From NCBI GenBank assembly GCA_033239525.1, contig BSYO01000009.1, positions 18,745,299-18,809,298 on the forward strand: a DNA stretch of 64,000 nucleotides. The letters are read 5' to 3'. Shown here piece after piece: positions 32,081-45,154 of the stretch (position 1 is the first letter of the stretch; the number at the start of each line of letters is the position of its first letter). Below the pieces are notes generated by a model. The model was not told where the DNA came from and searched no databases. It was given only the letters and a program-made list of their open reading frames with translations. A program made the translations under genes and the position numbers. This stretch comes from Nepenthes gracilis. Its lineage: Eukaryota > Streptophyta > Magnoliopsida > Caryophyllales > Nepenthaceae.

Positions 32081-34960
32081 TACTCCCGATTCACCCGATA
32101 TCAAAATGTGTCCTATATCTGAGGGGTTAGAAAAATAGCAAGTAAATAAGCTAAATGCTAAATAATGTATAAATAAATATAAAGACATGCACATTTACTT
32201 AAAATAAATATATAATTAGAGGAATAGGAACATATATGAATTTTTACTTTTCAAACTTTTCTTTTCTGATTCTTAATTGTTCTTTATCCTTTTATTATCT
32301 ATCTTTAGGGGTAGGGTTAGTAAACTTTACCAATTAAATGAGTGATTGATTAATATCTGAATTGTGTTAATCCACACAATCAAAGATAAAAATTGCATAG
32401 CATAGTGATGCATCTTCTTTATTTATATCCTGAAGACATGATAAATTATATTCAATCCACACAAATCAAAGGCTTTATCTTTCTTATTTACATCTCGAAA
32501 ATGAAATGGTGCTATCTATTATCTTCAGGTGGACAGAACCGGAATCACTTCAATGATACTGGATTGAACTGAATTAATAGATATCGATTTTTACCATAAT
32601 ATATTAAAGTATGCTAAGAAATATCACCTGCTACAATACGCGGTTTGGATAATTTTTAAGTTTCTCACTATAATATTTATGGCATGCCAGAAAATATTAC
32701 CTGTTGAGATAATTCGTTAAACCAATTTCATACTTCTTTTCAAAATTTAAAAACTTCTTATCAAAATTTTTATCTTATTCTTAATACTTCTTTATTTAAT
32801 TTTTATTTTAGAAAAAATACTTTTTATTCTTCGAAACTTACAAGACTTTTATAAAGTCTTTCCTTGGGTATAAAATCATACAATAATTGAAACGTAATGA
32901 AATGGCCATGCAAGTTCCCATGTAAATTTTCATAATATCAAAACAGGCAATTATAACATGTGACAATTAACGATAAATTATAAGTTGTAACAGAAATTAA
33001 TGCATTATCCATTTTAGTAACTTAACCTTAATTTCTTATATATATTAAAATGCGGATTTAATATGTTATATGTTCGGTTGACTCTATTCTCGGCTCAGTA
33101 TTTGATTCTGATATTAACTCGATTAATTTTCTTTAGTTAACTTTTAGTACAATTTTCTAAGGACTGGTTTAGGATGGGTTAATGGTTGGCCCGTGAGTCT
33201 ATCCAATTTGATTTTTCTATACTTATAAATTAGTTTGATGAATTGGTTTATTATAAGTAAACTAAAATTCATCATGCTAGCCAGTTCATCTAGTTGGCTC
33301 GAGGTGTGGTTCGGGGATTGATTCGGTCTTAATTTTTACCGTGAATATTTTATTATTATTTTATATAATTTTAATAAATATTCGGTTGCCAATTTATCTG
33401 ATTTAATGGCTAAAATGGACTGATTTAGAGCCTTAATTTCAGGATGTACTGGAAGCTAATGGAGGGACTTAGCAGCTTTTGGGGCTCGATTCAACATTAA
33501 TTTGGAGGTATTTTTAACCATAATTTTACAGGTGGATAGATCAGCCTTAGTACTTGATAAGTTGGCCAGGTTGAGTGCTAATTCAATCAATTTTGGGCCA
33601 ATTTGGTTTATTTATTCAAGCTGCTAGGTTCAGCATTAAAGAAGCTAAAATCAGTTTGGTCTACTTTAGGAGGCCGGTTTAGTACCTATCTTAGGGAGTT
33701 CAAGGTGGCCACTTTACTGATAATTAGTTTAGTCTTTGTATATTATACGATGGCTGGATCAACTGCTAGTTCAACTGAATTGGATCTAGTTCAATCCATT
33801 TTTTCCAACCTGCTAATCCAATATCAGCAAGGATACTTAGGAACATGTTCTGTTGTTTACAATTTTATGGCTAATTTGAGACCCGTTTTTGGCTAGTCCA
33901 AGGAATCCTATCACAACTACGAGACTCATATTTAAGTTTATATTCGATTCTTGGCTGGTTTAAGTTAATTTCTTAGTCGGTTCAAGTCATATTTTGCAAA
34001 TAAGCATTCTGCTTTAGTATTTCCTAATATAGCCGATTCTAGTTGCTATTTGGCAACCTGTTCGTGTTTAATTTGGGGTCAAATTTTATAGGGTGATACT
34101 TGAACATTATTTTAAGACACTTAAGTTTATATCATGGCCGGCTTGGCTAATTTGAAGCTTGGTTCGAATCCGGTTTAAAGGCTGATTTTTAACTGCATCC
34201 TGATACAATTTAGCATGACCTCTTCCTGTTCATGACCCCAATTCATTGAACAGTTCAATTTATTTTCATGAGCCATTTGGTCACGATATAAGTAAGATAT
34301 TAAGCTAATTGTATACCAAATTTGGGCCAAATTGGTGACCATTGGGTCACCGGTTTAGCCAAAGTTTAGAAACTGTGCAACTGTAACTTTGGAACTCCTA
34401 TTTCAGTCGATTATATTCTATACTAAATTGATAATATGATTAAATTTATGAGACAAACTAAGTACTAGAATAATAGTATTTAGAATAATTAACAGTAAAT
34501 AATACCAAATGAAAAAGGGATTCAAATACACTTGCCAAAATATTTAGTTGAATTTCTTCATCTCTTGCTGTTTGGTTCTGCTCTTAGTTCCTCTTCTGTT
34601 TTTCTTTCTGTTTTTAGCTCTGTTTTTCTTTGTTTTTCTCCCCCGATTTTTCCTCCCTTACCTACGGTAATCCTTCATTTATATCAAGACTTGTTAACTC
34701 AATCCCCAATTTAACTTCGTGTGGCCACCAAATCATCCCAGCTATCCAAACTCGATGCACAGCAGAGTGGAGCAGCTCAAAATTAAAGCTGATTTGGTTC
34801 CTTTCTTCACTGCCACTTAGCATCATTTTATTGGGCCGAATGAAGGTATTTGTTGCCTCTAATATACTGTATTTATCCCTCAAAATATACCCAAACACAT
34901 GCCATATATATATATATATATTATTTCAAAGGATTTACTGGAGCTACTAATCTATTATTT
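32080..34960 (-). repeat. Del/Tekay-like Gypsy non-coding remnant (minus orientation)
   Basis: The left part carries gttagaaaaatagcaagtaaataag (about 32127, shared style with 42205 and 16130), then ccataatatattaaagtatgct near 32597, paralleling 16540. The rest (33.0-34.3 kb) is a 'ggtttggttc...ttggccggttt'-like U-rich non-coding stretch, followed by a C/T-rich region 34540-34680. No coding domain is found. Confidence 0.35.
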
Positions 34961-35423
34961 TCCTATGCCGATGCCCTGTGCTCCTTAGACTCTAATTTCC
35001 TTTTCTAAAGTTTTCCAAGTATAATGGCATTAGTGGAGGTTAAGGACGTGTTCCCTCCCTTCTCAAATTTCCAATTTAAAGAAATTTTCGTGGGACAATA
35101 TAATATTCATGAAATTAGTTGCGGTGGAAGTAATGTAAAGTTTTCTAAGTGTTGGAGGTTAAGTTTTCTATGTTCGATTACTAATTTAGTAAAAATCTGG
35201 TGACTGAAATTTTTATTGTTAATTGAAATTAATTTAATTCCTAAATAATTGAAAATTCATAAACCGAATTATTTTCCTATCATTTGTTTTATCTTTTATT
35301 AATTAAAATTTAAGTCGGTTTTAACAATTTATATTTTATTACATGTCGGAGTGAGTTCCTAATTTTTGAATTTTTGTTATTCATTAATCTTAACTTTACA
35401 TATATTAGTTGGATTAAAGTAAT

Positions 35424-35640
35424 TATAATTGTAAAATCTCGATCCTTATAATAGTTTTTTATAAATAGGCCCATTAGATGATTTTGGATTATTTTAGCTG
35501 AAAATTTGAGAAAAGATAAAGAGAAGGAGAGAAAGATAAAAAAGAGATAAAGAAGGAAACGGAAGAATTTGTGTTGAAATCAAGGATATAATAAAATTAA
35601 ATTTGAGAACAAAGTAAATTTCCTAAAAAATGTCAAGATA
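35424..35640 (+). repeat. LTR-like 5' fragment upstream of the SDR gene
   Basis: It begins tgtaaaatctcgatcc, similar to the TGTGACATCCCAAAT-type LTR start seen at the (minus-strand) end of the 42-44.7 kb region. It continues with a purine-rich gagaaggagagaaagataaa tract (about 35520) as in those LTRs. It lies only 230-440 bp before the SDR start codon. Confidence 0.3.
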
Positions 35641-35787
35641 TTTTTGATTATGTTGCCAAATTATGGTTTTTTCCTTTTTCTTCCGGTCCTTCAAACGACG
35701 ATATTGACTAGTTGGTGCCAGGAATTTGTAGCCACAATTCCAACTTCATTTTATTTTATTATTTATTATTTTTTCTGTTTTCGACTC

Positions 35788-35794
35788 TATAAAT
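35788..35794 (+). promoter_or_regulatory. TATA box of the SDR gene
   Basis: The sequence ctctataaatc lies about 75 bp before the ATG at 35866, giving a transcription start near 35815-35820 and a 5' UTR of about 45-50 nt. Confidence 0.6.
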
Positions 35795-35865
35795 CAAAGA
35801 AGTGAAGAACTCATCTTCACACGTAAATTCTTAGCAACTTCTAAAATATTATTTTTAAGTAAAAG

Positions 35866-37264
35866 ATGAGCAAAATTTTGGCGTCTGCAACCTCCGCCGG
35901 CAAGAGGTAAACCCACTTTTCAGCTTCCGACCACTTCGTATTGTGTATTTTACCCAAGTTTTACATGAAGTTAATTAATTAATATATTATTGATTCCTTA
36001 ATTATTACGATAAGATCTTCTCCCTTTGATTATCTGTCGAAATGTTTTTTTCATTGGAAAATATTTATTTAAGGAAGATAACATATTTAAATTTAATTTC
36101 CTTTATTTTCTTCCAAAAGGAAAAATTGTCTGAGCCAACGATGAATGGATCCATATGAGGATGTGAAGAATGAATAGATCAGCAATAAGATATTTTGTTG
36201 GGAGTTGGTATAAGTGGGAGTTCCTTAGAGAGGCATGGAATGTTGATTTGAAGCATTAGTGAGAGAATTTTAACTTATGTCAGTAATGATTATTAAAATC
36301 AATGAAATGGTTTGTAGAAATGCACGAAGTATTCTTTGATGACAAATTATTTTATTTATTTATTTAATTTTTTTTGCATATGCACGCAACTATATAAGAA
36401 CGAACATCACCTCCTCTAAAAAAGAAACCTAATTTGAAAGAATTATTCTGACTTTTTAGATTAGAAGGCAAAGTGGCAATTATCACCGGAGGTGCTAGTG
36501 GCATTGGCGCACGCACTGTTAGGCTGTTTTTTCATCATGGCGCAAAGGTTATCATCGCCGACGTTCAAGATGACCTCGGCACGTCTCTCTGTGCAGAACT
36601 CGGCTCGGAAAACATTTCTTACGTGCACTGTAACATCACCAGCGACTCCGATGTTAGAAACCTCATCGATACTGCCATATCAAAGTACGGAAGACTTGAC
36701 ATAGCATACATCAATGCCGGAATAGGTGGTAAGTTTCACATAACATCGATCCTCGAAGCAGAAAACGAAGACTTCAAAAACGTCCTCGAAGTGAATCTCT
36801 ACGGGGCATTCCTATGCGCCAAGCACGCGGCCAGGGCTATGGTCAAAGCGGGTAAGGGCGTCATCCTCTTCACCGCTAGCTCGATTACCGTGACTGCGGG
36901 CATTGGCTCGCATGCTTATGCTTCCTCGAAAGCTGCCATTGTCGGGTTAATGAGGAACTTATGTGTGGATTTGGGAAAATACGGGATAAGAGTGAACAGC
37001 ATATCGCCTTCTCTCGTTCCCACTCCTCTGGCACTGAAATCGTTGAACATGGAGAGGACGGCGGCGCAAGAACTGTTTGAGTCTACCGCAATTTTAAAGG
37101 GGCCGGTGTTGAAGGAGGAAGACGTGGCAAACGCCGCCCTATTTTTAGCAAGCGATGATTCTGAAATTATTAGCGGGCTAAATGTTGTGCTTGACGGAGG
37201 ATTTAGCACCACCAATTCTGCCTTCAACAGCAAGCTCGCAGAATTAACGTCATCTAAAGGGTAA
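35866..37264 (+). CDS. Classical short-chain dehydrogenase/reductase, two exons, 281 aa
   Basis: Exon 1 (35866-35906) encodes MSKILASATSAGK plus two bases. The donor is gtaaac at 35907 and the acceptor is tttttag ending at 36459. Exon 2 (36460-37264) ends in TAA. The join restores R-LEGKVAIITGG in frame. It is an NAD(H)-type SDR: TGGASGIG at residues 23-30, D48 after the second strand (NAD preference), INAG at 98-101 (canonical NNAG), catalytic Ser in TASS 152-155, Tyr167 and Lys171 in YASSK, N193/P197 in VNSISP, and a C-terminal DGGFS. It resembles plant SDR110C members (tropinone reductase-like, secoisolariciresinol or borneol dehydrogenase, SDR2a/3b, ABA2), so it probably acts on a small alcohol or ketone; the substrate cannot be told from sequence. 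A roughly 15-residue tail follows the usual DGG end. Confidence 0.93.
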
Positions 37265-38062
37265 TTTGGAATGAATTTGTTGATAAGGTGGATAGAGTGA
37301 AGAATTAGAATTTTTCACTTAATTAATCGTGTGTGTTTTCCAGTGAAAGACAGTCGTTCTAGTTAGTAAGTATGTTGGGGACACTGTGAAAAATAACTAA
37401 TTATTCTCAATAAATAATGAATAATTTTATAATTTTTAGAATAAAAAAAGAATCAATTTTTTAATTATAAAATTATATATATATTTTTATAAAAGATTAG
37501 GCTTAATAAAAAAATAACAAAATAGCAATTAGTTAATCACTTTTTTTTATTATTCTTTTCATGGATTTATAGTTTTACATAACATGGTTATATGATTATT
37601 TAAATAATAGAATCACTTTTGTACCAAAAAAACTAAATTCCATATTGATTATGTTGAATTATTTTGTATATGGAGTCTTGCAATAAAAATATTTGTGGAG
37701 TATCGATGTCTATATTATATAAGAAAGTAGCTATATTTTTAAGAGTAATAAAATAAATAATTATATACATAAAAACTAAATGATACGTAATAGTATATTA
37801 TCGCCATGTTAGCCTGTTACTTATCCAAAAGAAATCATACCAACAAAATTAAAAACAATTTCACGTTAAGACTAAACGATTCATAAAAATTATAAATGAA
37901 GTTCACATGTTGTGATATTAAAATTAATTCGTATTACTAAAAATCGTTTGAAAAAAAGGGTACGCAAGTAACAAAGGGGGTAATTAAATCATTCTCATGT
38001 ACGTGGGCTTGTCTTCTAAACTCAGTCAACTTAATTAATTTTGGAATTGCTAAATGATCAAC
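37265..38062. other. 3' flank of the SDR gene
   Basis: It includes the SDR 3' UTR (ca. 37265-37450, with AATAAATAATGAATA-like poly(A) signals near 37405-37420), then AT-rich DNA without features. Confidence 0.45.
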
Positions 38063-38247
38063 GGAGGTTTATCTCATAAAGGGATGAATGAGGTTATTTT
38101 TTAAATTTAGATTATTTATTTTTAAATAAATAGTTATAATTTAATTATTTTTTAAAAATTAAGTATTAAATCATAATCATCTATTAAAAAATAATGGTCT
38201 AAATTTAGAGAATAACTCATTCCATCTGTTTAAGAGATAGAGACCCC
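38063..38247. mobile_element. MITE with long imperfect terminal inverted repeats, 185 bp
   Basis: The left arm (ggaggtttatctcataaa...gaatgaggttatttttt) and the reverse complement of the right arm (ggggtctctatctcttaaa...gaatgagttattctct) match over about 70 bp with scattered changes, meeting near the middle. No coding capacity. The target duplication is not clear. Confidence 0.65.
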
Positions 38248-38792
38248 TTCATTCCTCACTAAACAACATTTGATCGTCTTGAATCAATCAAGATTATTAT
38301 ATTGATTAGAATCGAAACTATTTCACAATTATTATATAGATTAATCTCTATATAATCTAAGAGGATCGTGTGTAATATGATAATATGCGGTCAAAGGATT
38401 GATGAGACTCATTTTTTGATATATTATCAAATGCTCAAATTAGTAATCTTTCTTTATAAAAAGAAAAGAGATGATGTAACGTGAAAATATTTGTAAAATA
38501 ATTTTATGATGTGCGTTTAGCGGAATGTGTTTTAATAAGAGAGCGTGTGTGCGCTTGAAGGGTTTTAGGATTATCCTTTATTAGCTTTTTAGGCTTTTAG
38601 TTGAGCATCGTCCCCCTTCTAGTTAGGAAGGAGGGATTTATATAGAAATAAGGGGTAGTTGATCTCTCTAACTAGCCACCTAAAGAAAAATCTAGGATCG
38701 ATAAGAAAATCTTAATTCGACGGTTTTTGGACAATCAGTTTTGAACAGGATAAGAGAAGAAAATTATGCATTTCTATCGGTTAGTTCTTTAT

Positions 38793-39704
38793 CCATCTTC
38801 ATTCAAGAAGTAAACTATCTCGATAAGACCGACAGGCTCATTTACCAACTTTGGGTTATATGAGCTGACTGAATCACTATTTTACTTGGGTCAAATTCTT
38901 TGACGGACTTTCTTTTTTTGCCAAACAACTATACCCATCAAGATTGAAATTAATAGGCAGTGGGTCAAATTGACTAGTAGATGATTCAGATAATAGGTAA
39001 AAGTTTACATCAATATATCATGACAAATTATAAAACGGAGCTCAATAATATCAGTTAACTAATAGAAATTAATAATTATCAAACATTATATTTTATTTGA
39101 TGCTGAATTTATATTATAGAATGACACAATATTTTTAATATATGATATGAACTTTATAGCATGGTTGAAAAATCCATTCAATTGAAGAAAATGATTTTCT
39201 CTAGAAATAAACTCAAGGTTAAGTGCTCGGATAAAATTTAGAGTTGCTTCCATTTTCATTCAAGAAGTAAACCATCCCGATAAGACCGACAGGCTCATTT
39301 ACCAACTTTGGGTTATATAAATGAGCCGATTGGATCACTATTTTACTTGGGTCAACTTCTTTGACGGACTTTCATTTTTTGCCAAACAACTATACCCATC
39401 AAGATTGAAATTAATAGGTAGAGGGTCAAATTGACTAGTAGATAATTCAGATAATAGGTAAAAGTTTACATCAATATATCAGGACAAATTATAAAATGTA
39501 GCTCAATAATATCAATTAACTGATAGAAATTAATAATTATCAAACATTATATTTTATTTAATGCTGAATTTATATTATAGAATGATAGAATATTTTTAAT
39601 ATAAGATATAAACTTTATAGCATGGTTGAAAAATCCATTCAATTGAAGAAAATGATTTTCTGTAGAAATAAACTCAAAGTTAAGTACTCAGATAAAATTT
39701 AGAG
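38793..39704 (+). repeat. Tandem duplication of a 457-bp unit
   Basis: Copy 1 is 38793-39243 and copy 2 is 39250-39704. Both begin with ttcattcaagaagtaaac and end with gataaaatttagag. By eye identity is above 95%; differences include an inserted tgagccgat-type variation near 38860/39320. Non-coding. Confidence 0.9.
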
Positions 39705-42000
39705 CAAATAGCCTAAGGCCCAATTAATTGAATCACAAATGAAGACAAACCAAAGTATATATTTTCTTTAATGAATCAATGATAAATATGCATGCCTCCA
39801 TCTCTCAGTCAAACCAACCAAACAAAATGAGAGAAAAAAAAAAGTAGAATAATTTAAATGGTCTAATATAGTTGGTGAAGATAATTTGAGGTGATATGAC
39901 TTGAATAATACACTTGAATGACTGTCAGATAGATAATTTAGAATTTTAAGTTACATACTAAGAATTTGCTCGAAAAAAAATATATATATATAATATCGAT
40001 AATTAAAATTAAAATAGTATATTAAAATATTATCTTAATCTCTAATTAAATTTTATTATTTTTAAAATAATCTCAATTATTTAAAAAATAAAAAAATTAA
40101 TATTTAAGAAAATTATAATAAAATCCTTAAATAGTGAGGACGAAGAGAAAATTCTTCATTGATAGGCGCAAAAAAATAAGTCAAATAATTCGATAGAAAA
40201 GTATGGCAAAGTTGTTATTTTAATTCTCTACTTGGTGCAAGAGATTGGCATTATTGTTGTTTTCGATGAAGAATTATGAGAATCCCACAATATTCAGAGG
40301 CTACGTAGTTTTCTTTTATATATATATATATATAATTTTAACCATTATTTCTACCCGTTTATTTAAAAATAATGGTTGATGTTTAATCACTTTGAAAAAT
40401 TTTAAAATATTTAAATTTGGATAATTTTTAATTATTAAAATATGTTAAAATAGTGGTTTCTACTATGCTATTCGGTACTGTTGTATGCATTTATGAATAA
40501 TTTAAGAGTTTTTTTTTATTACCTTTTCTTTGAATATTCAACCATTTTTTCTCCTTTGGACAAATGAATTTTCATCTATATAAAGAGGAAATTCAAGCAA
40601 AGAATTCATGGCATACCTATTTTATGAACTATTTGGTCAAATTTCGATATAAGCGAACAATTTAAACACATCTACGTCCGACACTAGCAAAAGTCTAGTC
40701 ACTGATGTTTTGTTGAAGATAACAGGCTATGCTCGTGCTTTTATGTTAAATTTCATGCCAATTGGATCATGGCGTAACGTGAATAGTATAAAAATCATGG
40801 AAGAGTTTGTCCCGAGAAACGTTACTGTTAGTTTTGCATGTCACAAAGAAAATCATCGAAGTGGTTCAGGTATTTTTCTCAGGTAAATTCCTCATTTGTC
40901 TAAGTCAATTTCAACTTGTAAGGTATGAATTTTAAATTTTAATTTACGTTATAATTAATTAAGTTAAAATAATAAGATTATTGAAATCAATTTTAAATAA
41001 TAAGATTTTAATTAAGTCAAAATTAATATTTTAATTGAATCACATCAGGCTGAATGGTGTTGGATTGATAATTGACGTGGGCACATGTATGTTTTGGGCA
41101 AAAAAGGCATGCCTATAAAATGTTTTTAAGGCATCCGTGCGTATTTTAGGTAGATTGTTTACACTAATGTACCCCCAAGAGATGCACATGTACAGTTGTG
41201 GTAGATTGTGTCTGATGAGTATATAAGAGACACTTATATACCATATAATTTATATCCTACTTCCTGATACATGCTTGACAGCTACCAATGTGCCAATTCT
41301 CTATATAAGTTTTATCCGATTAATTTTTAATTATTTTTACTTGATTTTAAAGAGGAGAAAGAAAAAGAGAAGAGAGGAAGAAAAAGAAGGAGAGAGAAAA
41401 TTAGAGAAGGAGGATTCAAGAAAAACTAATGAAGATTTTGATAAATTTGAATATAAGAAAAGTGTATTCAAAACTTCTATTTCTCTTGTTAATATTCTTT
41501 TTGAATTTTTTGAGGATTTATTTTTTTAAATACTCATATATATATTATAATTTTATATAGAAGGTGTTTATACTTCACATGCATATTTTTTCATTCCCAT
41601 TCTCTATGGTTTATATGAAGTTTTTATCCTTAATTCACATTCATTGTGTTTTCAAAATAAAGTTTTTACACCAAAACTCATATATATTCTGAAATAATGT
41701 TTAAATACTCATATATTTTGATGTTCGCACATAATACTTCAAAATGTCCTAAATCTTTAGATATATACTTTGCATGCCATAAAATTATACTAAATTATTC
41801 TTGTATGTTTCACAATTGAAATGAAGTACTAAAATTTTACCAAACCACACAAAGTTTATACATTTTTAAAGTGAACAACCCTTACTTGTTTAAAACTGTG
41901 ACTACCTTTACCCCAATTTCATAATTAATATTTAAAATTGATTATGTAAGATAAGTCCAAATTTTCTCAACCTCATATAAACTATGCATCCATAATTCAT
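39705..42000. other. AT-rich intergenic DNA with a short perfect inverted repeat
   Basis: No gene is supported. At 40340-40377 aaccattattt is followed after 16 nt by aaataatggtt (perfect 11-bp arms). A purine-rich tract lies at about 41350-41430. The 84-codon ORF at 41275 covers that tract and has no family resemblance. Confidence 0.5.
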
Positions 42001-44690
42001 AAATAAAATCTAAACATCCCCATACTGAAATAAATCCAAAGAAACTACATGGTCTCAAAATAATCCCAACACAATAAAGCCAAAATGTCAAAATGTAACT
42101 CTAGAGCATCCTTCATTACTATCTCCAGTTGGGCCTCAATCTATCCCGCCAAAATTCTTTAATGAACTCTAGAGTCATCCACCTCTACCCTCCTAATCTG
42201 GAATAAAGAAAAATAGCAAGAGGCAATGCAAATACCCAACAAGTATTTAATAATCCAAACAAAAAGGATACGAACAATAACGATCATGCATATACAATAT
42301 ATACAACGATATACAAGAATTACGAATAATCGAATCGATTTGTCCAAGAAAATACATTTCATTGTATCTACAATCAAAGGTAGTAAGAAAATAGACTACC
42401 CAAAGATCATAACGCTTATCAAATAATATAAGATTCTCATGCATACGATCTCATGTTAACACAGTTTAATCTTCCCGATTCAATATCACCGAATGACCAA
42501 TACCTGTAAATACAAGAAATACGGATTCCATCGAATCCGATATAATAAAATCCAACTCATGGATTCTGTCAAATAGCACGCGATTCAACCAATCCCAAAC
42601 TCACGAGATATCAACAACGATGAAACATCACAATGAATCTCCTCGACCTTATTCGACCATAGTGAACCAAATGTCGTGCAGATTTATGCCCCGAGGGTGG
42701 TAAGTGCAACGAGGTTATCCATGGTATCCAATCACCCCATAATCCTCCCAAAGGCTACCACTCAGTGAGCTCCTGAGCACCACCTCTGATACCCTCGGCC
42801 AATAATATCCTGTATATCATCATCTACGATGGTTACTATGCTATGTATCTCTCTTCACCACCGATGAGATAACAAGAATTTGATTATCACCAAATCGGTG
42901 TCACAACCGCACGAGATAACAAGAATCTCCGTGATCTTATTCTCCAGCATCAGAACCAAAGGTCGCAGATATTTACGCCCAATGTACCGAGTAAGTGCAA
43001 CGAGATTATCCATGGTATCCAACTACCCCAAATTCTACTGCAGGCCGGGCACCTGCAGCACGCCGAGCACCATCCGCGATAGCCTCGCTAAACGAGATCC
43101 CGAGTATCATCTCCTAATATTGGCCAATCGCCATAAAGATCCTCCACAATAACAACATACCTCATTACCACCATGATACTTCAAAATCAATATCGATAAA
43201 GTGTAGATCACACTAAAAGTCGGCTGCACTTAATCTCATTTCGTTGCATACACTTCGCTTTTTACACGCTTCTTAACCTCGACCGTCAGGCCCAATAACT
43301 TAACTACTCACGCCATCAAATATGACAAAGAAGGGCTTACAATTTCAATAAAATCATTGGTCGTCACAAGGTCGAGAAAGATCCCACACACACAATCTCA
43401 AAGATAACGCAAACAATACCATTATGTGAAGAAAGTGATCGCACCAAGGCTTACACTTTAATAAAGGATTGTCGCTCAGTGATAAAAGATCCCACACACA
43501 CAATTCAAAGATAACGTAACAATAATATTATCTTAAGAAAAGATTTAGTACCAAGAATATTTGAATGATCGACTCAATGATTTAAGATTTTTTTTTTCCA
43601 ATTGATTCCACAACAATTCACTCGACAAGATAATTATCGATAATTTCCTCCTCCATCAATTAACAATTTCAATGTATATACATACCATAATAATACATAT
43701 ATATATATATATATATATATTTATACACCCATGCACTTGCTCACTGTTCACCTCCATTTTTAGATTTCGTTGGCATCAATTACCTGGAAATCAACCGCAG
43801 TTCTTCCTCAAGAAATCTGAAGCAATTAGCCTGAAATTTCCAGAATTCCATATTTATACTTCATCATTAGACACCATAATGTAATCTAATTCAACGAGCA
43901 GCCATCTACCCTAACATAATTCGGATTTTACCCTCAAACAGAGAACAATGCTCTGTTCGGCATCTTCGTGACATTCTTCCACCAAATTCAACATAGCCTA
44001 AATTTCGATATTTACAATTTGACAACCCACGGTTTAAGGAATTAGCCCACAAAGAGTTGCCTCCTCATTTAGTCATAAATCTCTCAAATTCAAATCGTTT
44101 ATTTGGGCAAGCCGTTACTCTGTTTTCCCATATTCCACTCCAAATCAAATATACTATACAAGGAAATCAGAAATATTAACGAATTATGATTATCAACAAT
44201 GAAAAAGGAAGGAATTATTTGCTGGAATTAGGGATTTTACTTGCAAGAATTGAAACATTGCAAAAGTGGAGGATTTTGAATACAACTCAAATCAACTTGC
44301 CTGATTACTGTGGAAGGCCAACGACGGTGGTTCAACAATTCCCGCGACGATCCTGAGCAGTGGCAACAATAAATCTTCGGCCGCTCTTCCCTCGTTTCTT
44401 CCTCTCTTGATTCTTGATTCACCCGTATTACCACCCAGCCCAGAATGGAGGAATGGACGATACCGCCTTTATGGAACTAGGAGTGACGAAGTGGAAGCTG
44501 GCAAAGCGGGAGGAAGAAGGAAATTATGTATTTCACCGTTCGGCAGGAGAAGAAGGCGGCGTCGCAACGAAGATTTGGCCGGCCGCTTCTCCCTTCTTCT
44601 TCTCCTTCTTCTCCGTTCCCAATTCCCCCCTTTTCCTTGTTTTATTATTATTATTATTATTAAATAAAAATATTTGGGATGTCACAAAAA
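42000..44690 (-). repeat. Del/Tekay-like Gypsy LTR remnant (minus orientation)
   Basis: The right end reads tatttgggatgtcaca, whose reverse complement TGTGACATCCCAAATA is the typical start of Del/Tekay LTRs. Inside, ggttatccatggtatcc recurs at 42714 and 43008, with aaatagcaag near 42210. The C/T-rich run ttcttcttctccttcttctc lies at about 44593-44615. The 2.7-kb length exceeds a usual LTR and an internal stretch is duplicated (42640-42760 and 42920-43060), so nesting or tandem growth is likely. Confidence 0.45.
42640..43160. repeat. Internal duplication inside the Gypsy LTR remnant
   Basis: The segment around 42645-42845 (cttattcgaccat..., gtaagtgcaacgaggttatccatggtatcc, ccaaaggctacc, gagcaccacc) is repeated, diverged, around 42935-43150 (cttattctccagc..., gtaagtgcaacgagattatccatggtatcc, gagcaccatccgcgata). 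Confidence 0.6.
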
Positions 44691-45150
44691 CAGCTTAATA
44701 TAGCTTTTATATACTTTAAAGCTTTCATAATTTAGTTCCTATATGAGTTATAAATTTTTGAATACTAAGCATTTGAAGAATTAAGAAAGAAAATTTTTTA
44801 ATTAGTTAAAAAATGCTGATATTTTTCTAATATAAAAAAATATAAATAATTATTCATATTTATATAAAATTTTTTGTTTGTTTATGTAGAGATCATTGTA
44901 AAGAATTAATAGTAATATATTATAATATATCTTAATATATTATAATAATAATTGTGATTTAAACTAATCATCTATAACGACCGATAGATTGATTTCATCT
45001 GCAGATAAGTATATATATACGACAACCTATCTAACATCTTAATAGTAGCTATATTTTCGTTATATATATATAAATAACTTGTATTTTAATTAGTCATTTA
45101 TTTGTCAGTCACTCTCTACTGACCATTAGTCTATAAAAATTTATATTATT
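44691..45150. other. AT-rich spacer
   Basis: No gene or repeat boundary recognised between the two transposon-derived regions. Confidence 0.4.
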
Positions 45151-45154
45151 TGGC

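Noticed and set aside
36492..36704. Second-frame ORF inside the SDR exon
   Set aside because: Shadow of the true reading frame, which has all SDR motifs.
40755..40882. Open stretch with weak resemblance to plant self-incompatibility S1-type (SPH) proteins, followed by a GT
   Set aside because: Only a few residues (TVSFACHKENHRSG) fit, there is no second half of the domain, and the surroundings are repeat-like.
41275..41529. Lysine/glutamate-rich 84-codon ORF
   Set aside because: It is the translation of a purine-rich tract similar to the one in LTR-like DNA at 35520; no domain or gene structure.
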